A DNA stretch of 64,000 nucleotides from Quercus robur. Taxonomy: Eukaryota; Streptophyta; Magnoliopsida; Fagales; Fagaceae. The position numbers and the translations under genes were made by a program. Where the stretch lies: positions 52,864,290-52,928,289 of the forward strand of contig NC_065541.1 in the NCBI RefSeq assembly GCF_932294415.1. The letters are read 5' to 3'. Under the pieces are notes generated by a model. That model ran no database searches, was not told the DNA's origin, and saw only the letters and a list, made by a program, of their open reading frames with translations. Shown here piece by piece: positions 10,797-22,488 of this stretch (position 1 is its first letter; every line of letters starts with the position of its first letter).

Positions 10797-11994
10797 CAAG
10801 TTTTTAAAAACCGGCGGTACGGTGAAAGAACCGGTCAAGGAGCTAATTATCGGTTTTCTAGTTAGACCGAGGTCCGACCGATGGTTGAATAGATGATGTC
10901 AATAATTTAATTATTATTTTTTAAATTATATAAATAATTAATAATTTTTAAATTATATATAAAAATATATATATTAACAAGTGTGTGTAAAAGTAAAACA
11001 AGTGTAAAATATTTCACAAAAATCATTCAGTCACTCATCTCTCCCTACTCTTTCGACACTATGCTTTCTCCCAAAAAAAAAAAAAAAGTTTCCATTCCAC
11101 AAACCAAACCTCCAACCTCCGATCCACTCCAAAATGCCACTCATCACCGGCCATTGATCCACTCATCGGCGCCACTCATCATCGATTGCATGTCCACCGC
11201 CATCAGCCCCACCCACTGATTCACCTACCTGAGTTTTTTTTTCTTTTTTCTTTCCGTTATCCTCCATCATCGTCGGCCCCACTGTTTCTTGGCCACCTCC
11301 ACCGTCGTTGATTCATTCTTTTAATCTTAGTTCTGGATTTTTTTTTTTTCCTTTATTGCTGCGTAACTTTATCAATTTGGGTTTTTGGATGGTTTATGGG
11401 TCATGGGTGGCTAGGTTTGTGGGTTGTGGTGGATGGTTGGGATGTTTTGTGGGTCTTGGTGGTGGCTGAGTTGTGGGTTTTGGGTGGGTAGTTGAAATGG
11501 TTTGTGGGTAGAGCAGACTAGGAGTGAGCTCAAAGGGCGAGGGCGTGTCGTTGTGCCGTTGTGCGTGAGGCAGAGAGAACAGAGTGAGGTAGAGAGTAGA
11601 GACTAGAGAGAGCTTGAGTTGAGTTGAGCGGCCTTGAGAGCTTGAGGTGAGTGAGAGAGTGAGGTAGATGAGAAGAGGAGGCGTGAATCGTGAGGTGAGA
11701 GTGAGATGGCTGATGAGAAGAGTGAGTCAGTGAGGACTTTAGGTTAGTTTTGAGGAGCAGAAAAAACGACATAGTTTTGAGGAGCAAAAAACTTAAAAAC
11801 GACGTAGTTTAGTTTGAGGAGCAAAACCGATTTGACTGCACCAGTTTTCGGTTCTTAGGTTGAACTGGCCGATTTTTACTATTTACCGGTTTTTAAGCCA
11901 TTTCCGATTTTATACCATAACTGGACCGGATTGAAGGCTGGTTCCCGGTTGAACTAATTGGACCAACTAGTCCGGTCCCCTTTTTAAAACTATG
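10797..11994. mobile_element. Non-autonomous hAT-type element (1198 bp) with 8-bp TSD, in copy B intron 2
   Basis: Exact 8-bp direct repeats CTGTTGTG lie at 10789-10796 and 11995-12002. The ends are inverted: CAAGTTTTTAAAAACCGG at left and the complement of CCCCTTTTTAAAACTATG at right. Copies C and D have the uninterrupted site (CTTCTCGTGTTATCTAC and TTTCTTGTGTTATCTAC). Eight-base duplications with CA-starting ends fit the hAT superfamily. The interior has subterminal ACCGG/CCGGT-type motifs at both ends and no transposase frame. Confidence 0.85.
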
Positions 11995-12002
11995 CTGTTG
12001 TG

Positions 12003-14200
12003 TTATCTACTTCTACAAATTAGAGATGTTTTTTCTAGGGTCCGGCTCTTCTCCAGACCCATGACAAAAACTCACTGTAGAAATGGCAAGAGAGAAGTCA
12101 GTATCAAACTACAAAAAAGACGAACAAACCAACCAGTGCAGATCCAAACCGGTGAAACACACACAACCACAACTAGAAATTAGCATTTAGCATTTAGCTC
12201 ACACACAGAGGAAACCTTTGTTGTTGTTCCGCAATTTCTCAGCCCATTCTTTCTCCCTCTCTTGCAGCTCTGTTTGTGATGGTTTCTCAGATTCGATACA
12301 GTGGTGTTTGGTGTGTGAGTCGTCGGTTGCTGTGGAAGAGTGGGGGTAAAAGAGAAATAAATAATAATATGATGTGGCCTTGTTTTTACAGTTAGATTTT
12401 ATAGTTGCCACGTGTCATTCATTTGTTTTATAGGAGCCGGACCCCTTTTTTTATACTATTCTTTTATTATTATTATTATTTTTTTTTTTTTTGGGAGAAA
12501 CTACTATCTTAACCTGATTATATGTGGAGAATGTAGGATATTTTTTTTGGATTTTTTTGGTGGGACTCAAATTGCATTCTATCTAGCACTTGATGTCTCA
12601 AAAGGGTTTTTAGATATTTAAGAATTATAAATTTATATTGTGGATTGGGGTGTGCCTGCCATTTGATTCTGGCTTCATAAAATCTGTGTGCCATAATCGT
12701 TGAGTGCTTAGAGCATGGTATTGATGGTGCCGAAAATTTAGTTATTTGACATCATAAAAAGTTACTTTATCTATTTTTACAACCTCACTTTATAAAAAAT
12801 TCAACATCAATGGTTTTATTTAACATTCAACATAATAAAATAATATATTTACTACAATAAACAACTACCACCACCAACACAATAAAATAATACATATGTA
12901 GCTCAGCATCAAAATAATATGGGTTTGGCTCTATTGATGCTGCTCACTTTTACTATATTTTGATGGTAAATTTAGCATTTTAGCAAAATGCTTCCACCAA
13001 TACTAATATTTAGAGAGGCACTATGATGATTTTTAGCTTTTCAGCATCTACATTGGTAGAGCCATAAATTTAGCAATTTGGTACTACCCAAAACTATTTT
13101 ATCTATTTTACCTTCTCATTTTATAACACATTCAACATTAATGGTTCTATTTTTTTAAGCTACTTCATTTAATTATAAATTTTTATTTTATTTTGGTTAA
13201 ATTATAAATTTCTATCATAACTCGTGTTTTATTTATTCATAAACATTTTTTTTATAACAAATCGTGTTAGGGGAACTTAAATACAAACATTTAATTAGTA
13301 ATTTTGCATCTCATAAAGAAAGAAAAATAGATTTCAAATTTGAAAAAATTGTATAAAAAATTAAATAAATATGATTTAATTTATATCTTAATATAAAAAA
13401 AGAGCCCGACCTAAAGTTTTCTCTTTAGTCCCCAAAATTCATCCGGTCAACCCCATTCAAATTGCATTCTGCCTAACATTTGAAGTAGAATAAGTTTTAG
13501 AATTTTAAGATTTACAAACAAGATGGTTTTACAACTTTCTGTCGTGAATTGGGATGTCCTGCCATTTGATGCTATCATCATACATCTGATGCCACCATTT
13601 TTTAGCTAGAAAGGCACTGTTAAGAGTTTTAGCTTTTCTTTAGTGTCGGAGTGTTTCTGTGAAATGCCAAACTCAAGTTGCCTTGGAATATAATGTGATG
13701 GCGAATGGGGTGCAAAGCTGACCATATGCAGACCAAAGGCTAGGGTTATTGGAAAGATATAACTGCAATCTCATTCTTCTTGGGAGAATTAGATTAAGAG
13801 TGATTAATTTATTTAATATATAGATGGTTGAATTACACCAAACTCATTTAAGGTTCCATGAAATGATGCTCCCATCAAACAATAAACAAAATGACATTCC
13901 TTATTGAAGTTTTTATAATGAAATAGATGAGTACATTCTCTCTCACATGTGACTTTTCCATGAGATAATATTAGTTAAAAAAAAAAAAAAAGGATTTCTA
14001 CTTATTTATCTAAGCTTCACGGGTAGTGTCATTTCATCCATAATTTAGGTATGGATCTTTTTTTTTATTTTTTAAATGGAGTATTCCATTAAGGAAACAA
14101 CAATAATGTGAGATAATATGAACATATCTTTGTTGCATTTATATGAACCTTAAAATAAAGGTTGGTATAATTTACTCTGCATAATTTTTGTCAATTAATG
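12003..14200. repeat. Copy B intron 2, partly duplicated intron sequence plus insertions
   Basis: The stretch 12530-12710 (GTGGGACTCAAATTGCATTC through TGTGCCATAATCG) and the stretch 13455-13660 (CAAATTGCATTCTGCCTAAC and following) both match the start of intron 2 in copies C and D, so part of this intron is present twice. Between them (about 12710-13440) is AT-rich sequence with 'GAGCATGG...TAGCATTTTAGC' repeat-like blocks, probably MITEs. No coding frame is seen. Confidence 0.55.
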
Positions 14201-14202
14201 GT

Positions 14203-14402
14203 TTGTTTGGAATCCACTTATTTTGTTAAAACTGAAAACTTTTTGTTGAAAGTACTGTAGATAATGGTAAAAGTTAGTTGAAGTAGTACAATAGGACCCA
14301 TGAATAGTACCAAAAAGTGCAGTAGGACCCATAAATAATACCAAAAATAAGTTGAATAGTAAAATAAGTTGGCAAAAATGATCTTACCAAACAGACACTA
14401 TA
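14203..14402 (+). repeat. MITE, same family as 7430-7655
   Basis: The copy starts GGTTTGTTTGGAATCCACTT, continues TAAAACTGAAAACTTTTTG, has two AGGACCCATGAATAGTACCA-type blocks and ends CTTACCAAACAGACACTA. No coding content. It abuts a second, unrelated MITE. Confidence 0.6.
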
Positions 14403-14655
14403 GGTAACGTTTGGATTGGGCTGAAACGCAGTGTGTCTGCGTTTCAGCCCTTTTTTTTAATTTTTTTTTTAAGTGATTTTGTTGACTTTCAGCGCGTGAA
14501 CAGTGCACTCGTGCACTGTTTATGGACCCACAAATATCACTTTTCAACAATTTTTTCATTAAAAATGGGTCCCACGGTATTATTTACACATTTAAAAATT
14601 ATTTTGCTACAATATTTTCAATTTTCAGTTTTCAGTTGTATCCAAACGGACCCTA
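14403..14655 (+). repeat. MITE, 'TAGGGTCCGTTTGGATACA' family copy
   Basis: The left end reads TAACGTTTGGATTGGGCTG and the right end is the complement of TAGGGTCCGTTTGGATACAA, an imperfect terminal inverted repeat. The interior holds a short palindrome (GCGTGAACAGTGCACTCG and CTGTTTATGG) and TTTACACATTTAAAAATTAT. It is the best preserved of three related copies in the window (also about 4110-4432 and 9849-10050). Confidence 0.65.
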
Positions 14656-15699
14656 AATATGCTTTAAGACCCTGCATCTCAAATATGTGGCTAAAAGGAT
14701 GATAATAGTGTACAGATTGAGTCATGTGTTGTATTTGTCATGAAGTATTTTTGCTAGGCCATTAATTGGGTCAGTCTCACAGAAGAAGACAATGCTTGGC
14801 TAAAGCCAACTTATGCTAACTTGTTGCCATTATATCTTTGCTTTTGTATGGTTAGCATCTAGAAAGCACTTACGCGGCTTGACACGGCGTCCAACATTTG
14901 ACTCGTCAACTCTCCCTTTTTTTTTAATTCGCGTCGATTCAGGCCAAAACGAGCTGATTCTAGTGGAAATGGGAACCAATACGGCCGAAACGGCCACCGA
15001 AACAGGCTGATACGGCCGATTCCGGTCGAAACAGGCCGAAATGGGTAGCAGCTGCCATTCTTCTGCTTCATGTGGCCTTGTGAGAGGGGAAAAAAAAAAA
15101 AGGATGGAAGAAGAATAAAGGTATGTGATAAAAGAATATAAATTAAGGTGGGAAAGTCAATTATTTAATGTGGGTGGGCTTGGGAATTAGAAAATGAGTA
15201 AAGGAACCTACTTGAAATGTGGTTTTTTGTTTACAATTACCAAAAGTATTGATTTTATTAAAAACAAATCATAAATAATTGTTTTTTAATAATAAATTCT
15301 ACCATTTATTTGAATTTTTTATATAAAAATATTAAATTTACTATATAAAAATATTTTTAATAATTTTTTAATTACCGAGTTCCGAAACACACCCGTGCTT
15401 CATTGGTTGGCATTAGGATATTCATACAAAATTACAAATGCTGGATGATTAATGTGATTTATTTTATTGCTTTCAAACTTCTATTCTTTTTCTCTTTTTC
15501 ATTTTTCCAAATCTCCCGTGAGATGGAATTGTTATCTACACACAGGCAGAGCTGATAGTCGATGTCTCTGTGCTAAGGAGTGGAACAAATTTGACTATTA
15601 ATGTTGCAGTGGAGTTCAAGCTCAAGAAAACCAGGAAGTTAGCCTATACTGCTCGTGCTACATTCTATAACATGCCCACTGCCAAGTTATGAAGATGCG

Positions 15700-17520
15700 G
15701 TTCAACAAATTTGAAGTTGGATATCTCAGTTTGAATCTCTACCCTTTGGGAGTAATAAAGTTTATTAGTGTCGTGTGTTGTATTGTATTTATGCTTTTTA
15801 AACACTGCTCTTATACACGTCTATATTGTTTGTATGATTTCTTTTTCTTTGGTCTTCGGGCTGTTTCTGTCGAAAACCTGCTATGAAAAAGGTTGGCTCC
15901 CTAGACAAGTTCTATGGTGCTACCTATTGGAGATATGAATTCTCTCTAATGGAGAAATCCTCCAAATTTCGTTGAGACTTTTTGTGTCAAGAGTCTTCTT
16001 CTAGTTTTTTTATTGATAAATGGACAAAATTTGACTACAACTTTTACAAAAAAATAAAAAGTATAATTATAAATTTTAATAACGTTTGTCTTGCATGTTT
16101 TATATATTTTGAACACACTGTCAAATTTCATATCAATTAGATGTTATTTATTATTTAATTCATAAGAGTCTAATAATGGTACTAAAAAATTTAGTTTTCT
16201 AACAACTCAAAAAACTAATTTATTTATTTTAACACTTCACTTTACCAAACACCTAATATCAAAGGTTCTATTTTTACCACTTTCATTTAAATACTCTTTC
16301 ATTATTATTATTATTTTTTATTCTTTATGCTTCCTCCTGTGTCTCTTTCTCTCTCACGACCACCCCTAGCCACCACCATCCACATCCACTGCTAGCAACC
16401 CACAATCCCTAGCCACAATCTCCAGCAATGACCCACCACCACCACCATGGACCAACGAACCCACCCCACCCTAGCCCAATCTCAACCCAAAAACGACTTG
16501 CCATCAACATCAAGAACCCCGAACGCCAATCTCAATAACCCATCAGCAACAAAACCCACGAACCCAAAACAATGATCTCAACGAACCCAAAGGCAAGAGT
16601 GAAGAGAAGATGGGCTTTGGGAGGGTTTGGTTTCAGTTGAGAGTGAGAAGAGGGAGGGAGGTGCTAGAGAAAGAAAAAAAGACTAGAGAGAGAGAAAAAA
16701 AAAAGAGAGAAAAAAACATTTTATTTTTTAATGAGAGAAGAGAGAGACACAAATAAAAAAATGTTTTTTTTTAATAACTTTTTGCTACAGTAGACTGCCA
16801 AAGATGGTAGTTTACTATAGCAAGTTTGTAAAAAAAATTTAATTATAGCGCCATTGATAAAGCTTGATTTTGAGAGCTAATTTTTTTTTTTTTTTTTTGC
16901 TATAATACAATCACCACTGTGAATGCTCTATACTTATTTTTTTATGCATAATTTTAAACTACAAAAACTTAAAATTTAAACATTTAATTAATGAAGTAGT
17001 TATTAATCCTTAATCTTTTGGAAATTTGGCAAGCATGAGGAATATAAAAATAAAATTTAATCCACTAGTGGATTTGTAAAAATTCACATTTAATAAAAAG
17101 ATATTGAGTGGAGTTGTAGCCAAACTTTGTTCTTGATAATTTTATGGCATAATCGGTAATTTATCTTGATATCAAAGCATAAGATTCTAGTTGAATACAA
17201 ATCCTCTATTTTACCTTTTTGTTTTCCATTTTATGTTACACCAACTATGACTTACCATGTATTTGTTTGACTTTTCTTATAAATAACCGAAGTTAAAAAT
17301 GGAAAAGAAAATTCATACACATGGCAAGTTACTATTGGTGAAACACATAGTTACGAGAAAGTTCTATCATTGTTTCCATTCTACCTCTTATTTAAAATTT
17401 TGAAAATCATACCCACTGGGCCTCATTTATTAAGTTGATGTGAGTAAGAGTGTTAGAGCTATGGTTAAGTAATTAAATTTATTATTTTGTTACAATTTAA
17501 ATTTTTAGGACAATTGATAA
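15700..17520. other. Spacer after copy B; first part duplicated after copy E
   Basis: From about 15700 to 15900 the sequence (TTCAACAAATTTGAAGTTGG, TGCTTTTTAAACACTGCTCT, CGAAAACCTGCTATGA) matches the flank after copy E at about 46290-46340 and 46740-46880. From about 16150 to 16930 an AT-rich block with TTGCTATAATACAATCACCA at its end looks like a MITE, but its ends are not certain. No gene seen. Confidence 0.5.
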
Positions 17521-17524
17521 TTTA

Positions 17525-17775
17525 TTAATGTCAATTTACTATTGAAGGCTTTCCCAATCAATGTTGAGCATATTTACCATGAGGCAAGTCAATGTGTTGA
17601 TGCACTAGCAAAACTTGGGACAAATGCTACCACTTCTTTTGTATGTCTTTTGTTACCATCGTTTGTGGTGGAGAATTCGTTAGCCTATGATAAGGCTAAG
17701 CGAATTTGTATTAGACTTGTTAATTTTCTGCCATCCTTTTAATCAAAATTATAAATAATAATAATAATAGTTGGA
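17525..17775 (+). pseudogene. 3'-terminal fragment of an L1-type LINE (RNase H end)
   Basis: The frame 17542-17742 reads HIYHEASQCVDALAKLG and VVENSLAYDKAKRICIRLVN. The LINE at 20971 carries the same ending across its Copia-split 3' end (ANQCTNALAKLG, then LAYDKANMFCNRLVN). It is a 5'-truncated copy ending in an A-rich AATAATAATAATAATAG tail. No function is expected. Confidence 0.65.
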
Positions 17776-17819
17776 ATAACTCTAACATTAGTCTCATACA
17801 TAGAGCGTCTCTAGGGAAC

Positions 17820-18350
17820 CTGGGGAAGGCAGGCGGGGGTGATCTGATTCATGATTCCCACAGCATGTAGGTCAAGGGCTATATGAGGCATATTGGTTTT
17901 TGATTTGTGATTCCCACAGCATGTAGGTCAAGGGCTATATGAGGCATATTGGTTTTGCTACTAGCATCATCGCTAAATTTTGTGCCCTATGGGATGGGCT
18001 CATTCTAGCATCTCAGTTAGGCATCACCCATTTAGCAGTGGAACTGGATCATAAAGTTATTATTGACATTGTTCTTTCTAAGATTTCCTCTAATAAATCA
18101 TATTCTTCACCCCTGAACGATTGCAAGTATCTCCTAGGCCAATTCCAACAGGTCAAGATCAACCATGTGTATTAGGAGGCAAATAGAGGCGTCAATAATC
18201 TTGCTAAAGGAGGCTGCTCCCTATCAGCTGATTTTATTGTGTTAGATGTACCTCTCATTGTTGAATTATGTGTAATTTTAAACTTTGATGCTTATGGTTT
18301 GTACTCGTTAAGGCTTTTAACCACTATGTTGCCTTTTGTGGCTAGTTAGT
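17820..18350 (+). pseudogene. RNase H-like domain remnant of a second non-LTR retroelement
   Basis: The frame from about 17939 reads IIAKFCALWDGLILASQLGI, then THLAVELDHKVIIDIVLSK and, past a stop at 18173, EANRGVNNLAKGGCSLSADF. This is the RVT_3/RNase H pattern (ALxxGLxLA, ELDxK, HVxxExNxxAxxLAK) found at the 3' end of plant LINEs, here from another subfamily than the LINE at 20971. The segment GATTCCCACAGCATGTAGGT plus about 30 bases is duplicated in tandem at 17856-17955. A poly-C run (18384-18406) follows. Confidence 0.65.
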
Positions 18351-18383
18351 TTCAATGTGCCTTATCCTTTTAAACAACACCAT

Positions 18384-18406
18384 CCCCCCCCCCCCCCCCC
18401 CCCCCC
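18384..18406. repeat. Poly-C tract, 23 bp
   Basis: A run of 23 C, followed by T, CCCCC and TC, sits at the 3' end of the RNase H remnant. It is prone to sequencing error, so the exact length is unsure. Confidence 0.8.
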
Positions 18407-18419
18407 TCCCCCTCAAAAA

Positions 18420-19652
18420 GAAAAGTCTCATACATAGTAATAAAATCCTTGGGAGGGAGTGGGTAAAAGCTAGTTCTAAACTTGGTAGTTAAAGTGTAGA
18501 ATTCACAAGATTCGGTCTATTTGGATTTTTTTTCTCTCCTTTTCTTCTGGAAAAACTAGAAAAATCTAGTTTTCTGCTTTTGGGTTTTGGGTTTTCGTCT
18601 ATGCTTTTTTTAAAATGAAATAACATTTTTAATTGGCAAAAATACATTTTAATCCTTACATTTTTGAGTCATTGTCAATTTAGCCCTTACATTGATTTAG
18701 CTAGTAGTAATATGATCTTTACAGTTAACTCACTCATGAAAATTAAGTTGAGTATAAGTGAAAAAGAACATAAACCAAATCAATAATGACTTCAAAATCT
18801 AATGACTGAAATAATATTTTCTCCATTTTTTTTTTTGTCACACATTTAAGATTTAACATAAAAACTAGTACTAAAAATTACTACCTCGTATTTACCCCCT
18901 TTTTAGTAAATAAGGTATGAGAAAGGCCATACCCCTTTACTTCCTCTAAAACCAAAGGCTGACATGTTGGTTCCTAAAGAGGAATGGGTTTGGATTGGAT
19001 TTTAGAGAGAGAAATCATGTCTTGCTTTTAGTGGCTCTAGTTGACTATGGTTATAATTACCATTAACAATTTTACATTATGGTATGTTTTTGGTAATTCT
19101 AGTTGATGGCATTGAGGAAATATGTATCTTAATTGTGGCATAACAAACTTGATTGTAAATTATAGCTAAACCAAATAACAATTTTATATTATTGTTGTTG
19201 TTATTAAATATTTGTTTTTCATGTTTGAAAGTTATTTTGCATATTCAAGCATTAAAATAGAGTTAAAATTACACAATTTTTTTTTCTAAAGTACTTTTAG
19301 CACTTTAGCTTTTTTCTATAGAACTTTTAGTTAAAAAAAAAAAAAAAAAAAAAAATCATTAAGCTAGTTTTTAACTTTTTTCTATAGTATTTTCAACAAA
19401 AAAACTAAATAACTTGTTCCCAAATAGATCATCAATGTAACACCTTTAGTTTGGGGGGGGGGGGGGAGAAGGTGGATGAAAGTCATGAAAGGTAATTTGC
19501 CAAAAAGCAACCTTAAGTTTAAATACGCAACGAATTTCAAAATTTTATAAGATTTTCTATATAAAAAAAAAAAATTCAATGGTAATGTCATGTGAAAATA
19601 GTGTTGCATTAATCATAATTTTCCATTTCACATATAGTTAAAAAAATAAAAA
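18420..19652. repeat. Spacer; second half is the duplicated upstream block
   Basis: From 18420 to about 19010 nothing is recognised. From about 19010 to 19652 the sequence repeats 7810-7840 and 8366-8900 in the same order, including AACAAACTTGATTGTAAATT and TATTGTTGTTGTTATTAAAT. It also has a G run (about 19445-19457). Confidence 0.6.
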
Positions 19653-19657
19653 AGAAT

Positions 19658-20323
19658 TGTGGGGCTAGTGAATTCGCAGCCCAGGCCCATTCTACATGGG
19701 AGCTCAGGGGCTACGGCCCACGCCGACGAATAGCCATTGCCGAGGACAACCTCCTGCTTGGCACCTCATGAAATACCTGAGGAAAGGGAGAAACTGAGTT
19801 CAGGGGCAGGGTAAGGGAAAAAGCTACCAACATCGTAATACCAAGCACTGTATTTGACAAGTCCACGCTCTGAGACCATACCCTGTAACTTTCCCAGCGA
19901 CACCAAACCATACGGGAGTATGGGTTGATAGGATAGGTCTACACCCAGGAAAAAGGGTGAGGCTTACACGTGAACTTGAAGGAAGAGAAAAACGTGGATA
20001 TAAAAGGAAGAACTCCCCAGAAAGAAAAGGGGGAAGAAGGGTGGGAGGCCTCTCTCTCAAAAGAAAAGGGGAAAGAGGGAAGGACACAAGGATCCTTGGA
20101 CAGCGTCCGAGGACAAAAGTCCTACAACCCGCTCCCGTGGGGGGCTTAGCTAGTCAGGCAAGGCCCGCCCGTATGAGAACTCCCATGGACGCCATGATCA
20201 AATCGTCCACCTATGCCCAATGTCGTGTCATTCAAGCCCACTCTCTACAAATCATATTGTTGGGGTCCATTGCACACGAGCTCAATGTTACTCTTGGGCC
20301 GTTAACCAAATCGTGTCCCTACA
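19658..20323 (+). mobile_element. Solo LTR (666 bp) with exact 5-bp TSD
   Basis: The LTR starts TGTGGGGCTAGTG and ends GTGTCCCTACA, flanked by AGAAT at 19653-19657 and AGAAT at 20324-20328. It carries a TATA box (TATAAAA, 19999-20005). The homologous block at about 9700-9725 runs straight across this site (AAAAAGAATGAATTTGG), giving the empty allele. No internal coding region is present, so it is a solo LTR. It shares end sequences but little else with the 57315 LTR and so is a related subfamily. Confidence 0.85.
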
Positions 20324-20958
20324 AGAATAAATTTGGATTTTTTTGTAAAGAATAAAATTTGTTATGTATCTGATAATTAAAAAAAACTGTTATGTATGCG
20401 ACATTTAGAAAAGTAAAATGTATTTTAGTTTTAAAGAAAAGGAAATGTATTGTCCAAATTAGGAATTTTGTTATGCCATACTTAATTAGTTATTTAGCAT
20501 TTTGGGAGTGTGAGGATGTTGTATTATTTCCTCTTTTAATAAGAAATAATCGCTAACCCGTGCAATGCATGAGATAGTTTAACAAAATTAAATTGTGGCG
20601 CATCAATAGAACAAAATGGTAGAAGAATTAAGAATATTTGTTGAAAACTTCCTCTAATACACAAATGCTAATGAGCAAATATATTAGAAAAGAGTACATG
20701 GTACTCGTATTCTGCACACGGGAGTCAATTTCATATCAAAGACTGTATCGGTTTGACAAGTGGAACAATATATTTTGGTACCGGTTAATACCGATGTACC
20801 GTTTCGGATTTACCGCAATTTATATATATATATATATATATATGAATTTATATAAATAATTAGAGCTTATTAATCTTAAAACATAACTTAATATATTTAA
20901 TTAGAACTTAAATTCCTATTTATTTTGTTTATGCTACTAACCCATGTCCAAGCTCTTT
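20324..20958. repeat. Duplicated upstream block, then AT-rich spacer
   Basis: From 20324 to about 20535 the sequence (CATTTAGAAAAGTAAAATGT, GTCCAAATTAGGAATTTTG, GAGGATGTTGTATTAT) matches 9720-10130, just upstream of copy B. The match breaks at about 20535, where the gene would be expected next. 20730-20830 has TTTTGGTACCGGTTAATACC and a (TA)n run, resembling the ACCGG-rich sequence at 32630-32800. Confidence 0.6.
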
Positions 20959-20971
20959 TAAACCTCTATCG

Positions 20972-22488
20972 ATGGAGAAAGATAGGCTTAAGTGCTCTGA
21001 CAAAGAGGAAGACACATTGGCTTGTAGTACCAAGAAATTCAAAGATAGCCACTCATTTGTAGGGGAAAAAGAGAATGATTTGGGTAAGAAAATGGAGAGT
21101 TATAAAGATAGATTGGTGGGTGCGATCCCTGGAGCTTTTGAGCAAGCATTTAGCTTTGATTGCTCTATGCAGGAAGACCTTGAATCTAACAATCTAACAA
21201 TGAAGAGGAATATAGCCATGAAGGTAGCACAAGGGTCTGTTTTTCCAAAGAAGATAAAATTCGTATGAGATTTCCTTGGCAAAGAGCTCTGATTATTAAA
21301 ACTTTTGGGAGAAGAATGGGTTTCTCCTTTCTCATTGAAAAGGTCCGAAGCATGTGGAATCCATCTGGGGGTATGGATTGTATTGATTTGGGATTTGATT
21401 ATTTCTTAGTTAAATTTGAGTTAGTGGAAGATGTGGATCATATCCTAAAAGGTGGCCCGTGGTTCATTGGGCAACACTTTTTGGCTATTAGGCAATGGGA
21501 ACCTGAGTTTAAAGCTTCATCTACAATGCTATCCTCAATGGCGGTGTGGATGAGGCTACCAGAGTTGCCCATAGAGTTTTATGAGAGTAATGCGCTCCTC
21601 AATATTGGGAGAGCCATTGGTCCAGTCCTTCGAATAGACTCACACACGGCCAATGGAGAAAGAAGCCAATTTGCGAGATAATGCATTCAAGTTAATTTAG
21701 ATAAACCATTGATAAGGACTGTATACCTTGGTAAGCTAGCCCAGAGTGTGCAGTATGAAGGGATCAATGCCTTATGCTTCTCTTCTGGCAGAATTGGACA
21801 CAAGATTGAGGCATGCCCCTACATCTTTAGAGAGGCTTCAAAGGAGGCAATGAAGGACAGGGGTACCTGCATTCAAGAGCATGGCAACGATCAAGAGGTT
21901 GGGAAAAAAGGAATGGAGTTGAACAAGATGAAAGATTATGGGGAGTGGATGGTGGTTAGCCAACGGAAGCCCAATGGCAAGATGAGAACCAAGCAACAAG
22001 CATTAGAGCAAAACCAAACAGGTGAGGCTAGCTCAAAACATAGCTCCCTAGCTATGCCTAGGGTGGAGAATCAGAGCAAACGGGAAGGAAAAAGAAAAGC
22101 AACCCACACGCAACCTGTTGTGTCAATCAGTGAGACCAGCAAGACTTGCACATCAAATCTTAACAAATCAAATCTGCGTAAAGGGGCAAAAGGAATGAGT
22201 TCCTGCACCAAGGTCAACCAAAAAGCTAAAGATATAGTTGGAAGCCAACCAAACGAGGTGGGCCTTAGTTTTAAAACGGGCTCAGTCTTTATAGGATTGG
22301 GTAAAGGCTTTATGAGTGTGGATGGGGCGTGCCAAGGCCCATTCGTTTTCTCCAACCCAACTAGTGCTTATATTTATGCTGAAGCTAAAAATAAAGAAGT
22401 AGACACTAATTCTAAAGGAAGCCACAATGGAGGGGAGAGACAAATTGGGGATTTTTTACAAAGGGAAGATCATAGTTGTGGGGGATGA
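20972..22488 (+). pseudogene. LINE ORF1, DUF4283 and zinc-knuckle protein, broken
   Basis: The first piece, from the ATG at 20972, includes MESYKDRLVGAIPGAFEQAF, a usual plant L1 ORF1 start. A frameshift near 21260 leads to the DUF4283 core (LVKFELVEDVDHILKGGPWF, then AVWMRLPELPIEFY). A TAA at 21679 interrupts it, and the same frame then gives the knuckle CFSSGRIGHKIEAC, where the second Cys of the usual CX2CX4HX4C is Ser. A Lys/Ser-rich tail follows to 22488. ORF1 protein normally binds the LINE RNA; this one cannot be made whole. Confidence 0.75.

Larger units (their letters stand above)
10222..15692 (+). pseudogene. Hotdog thioesterase-like copy B, start lost and early stop
   Basis: Exon equivalents are about 10222-10488, 10587-10733 and 15546-15692. 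Against copies C and D the start ATG is TTG (10222) and the ninth codon, CGG, is TGA (10246-10248). No other in-frame ATG lies in exon 1, so a full protein cannot be made. The rest of the frame is open: NTKYFYSHLIRDAIKPDQ in exon 1, intact GT-AG junctions, and an exon 3 that ends PTAKL. The HGG signature in exon 2 is HAG (SLHAGAIAAIAEMVS), which would disturb the active-site turn, and exon 3 has one extra codon (LTINVAVEF). The second intron is 4.8 kb, against 1.0-1.4 kb in C and D, because of insertions. Translation from a downstream Met in exon 2 would give only a partial domain. Confidence 0.8.

Noticed and set aside
11530-11787. Minus-strand Ser/His/Leu-rich frame
   Set aside because: It lies inside the hAT element and reads low-complexity GAGTGAG repeats; no transposase motif.
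17856-17955. Two close direct repeats considered as a CRISPR-like array
   Set aside because: Only two adjoining units with no spacers, in a plant genome, within a retroelement remnant: a simple tandem duplication.
19957-20355. 132-codon plus-strand frame
   Set aside because: It lies inside the solo LTR at 19658-20323 and is Arg/Lys-rich low-complexity sequence; it is U5/U3 sequence, not a gene.
22071-22355. Minus-strand frame opposite LINE ORF1
   Set aside because: Shadow of the ORF1 coding strand; no family resemblance.
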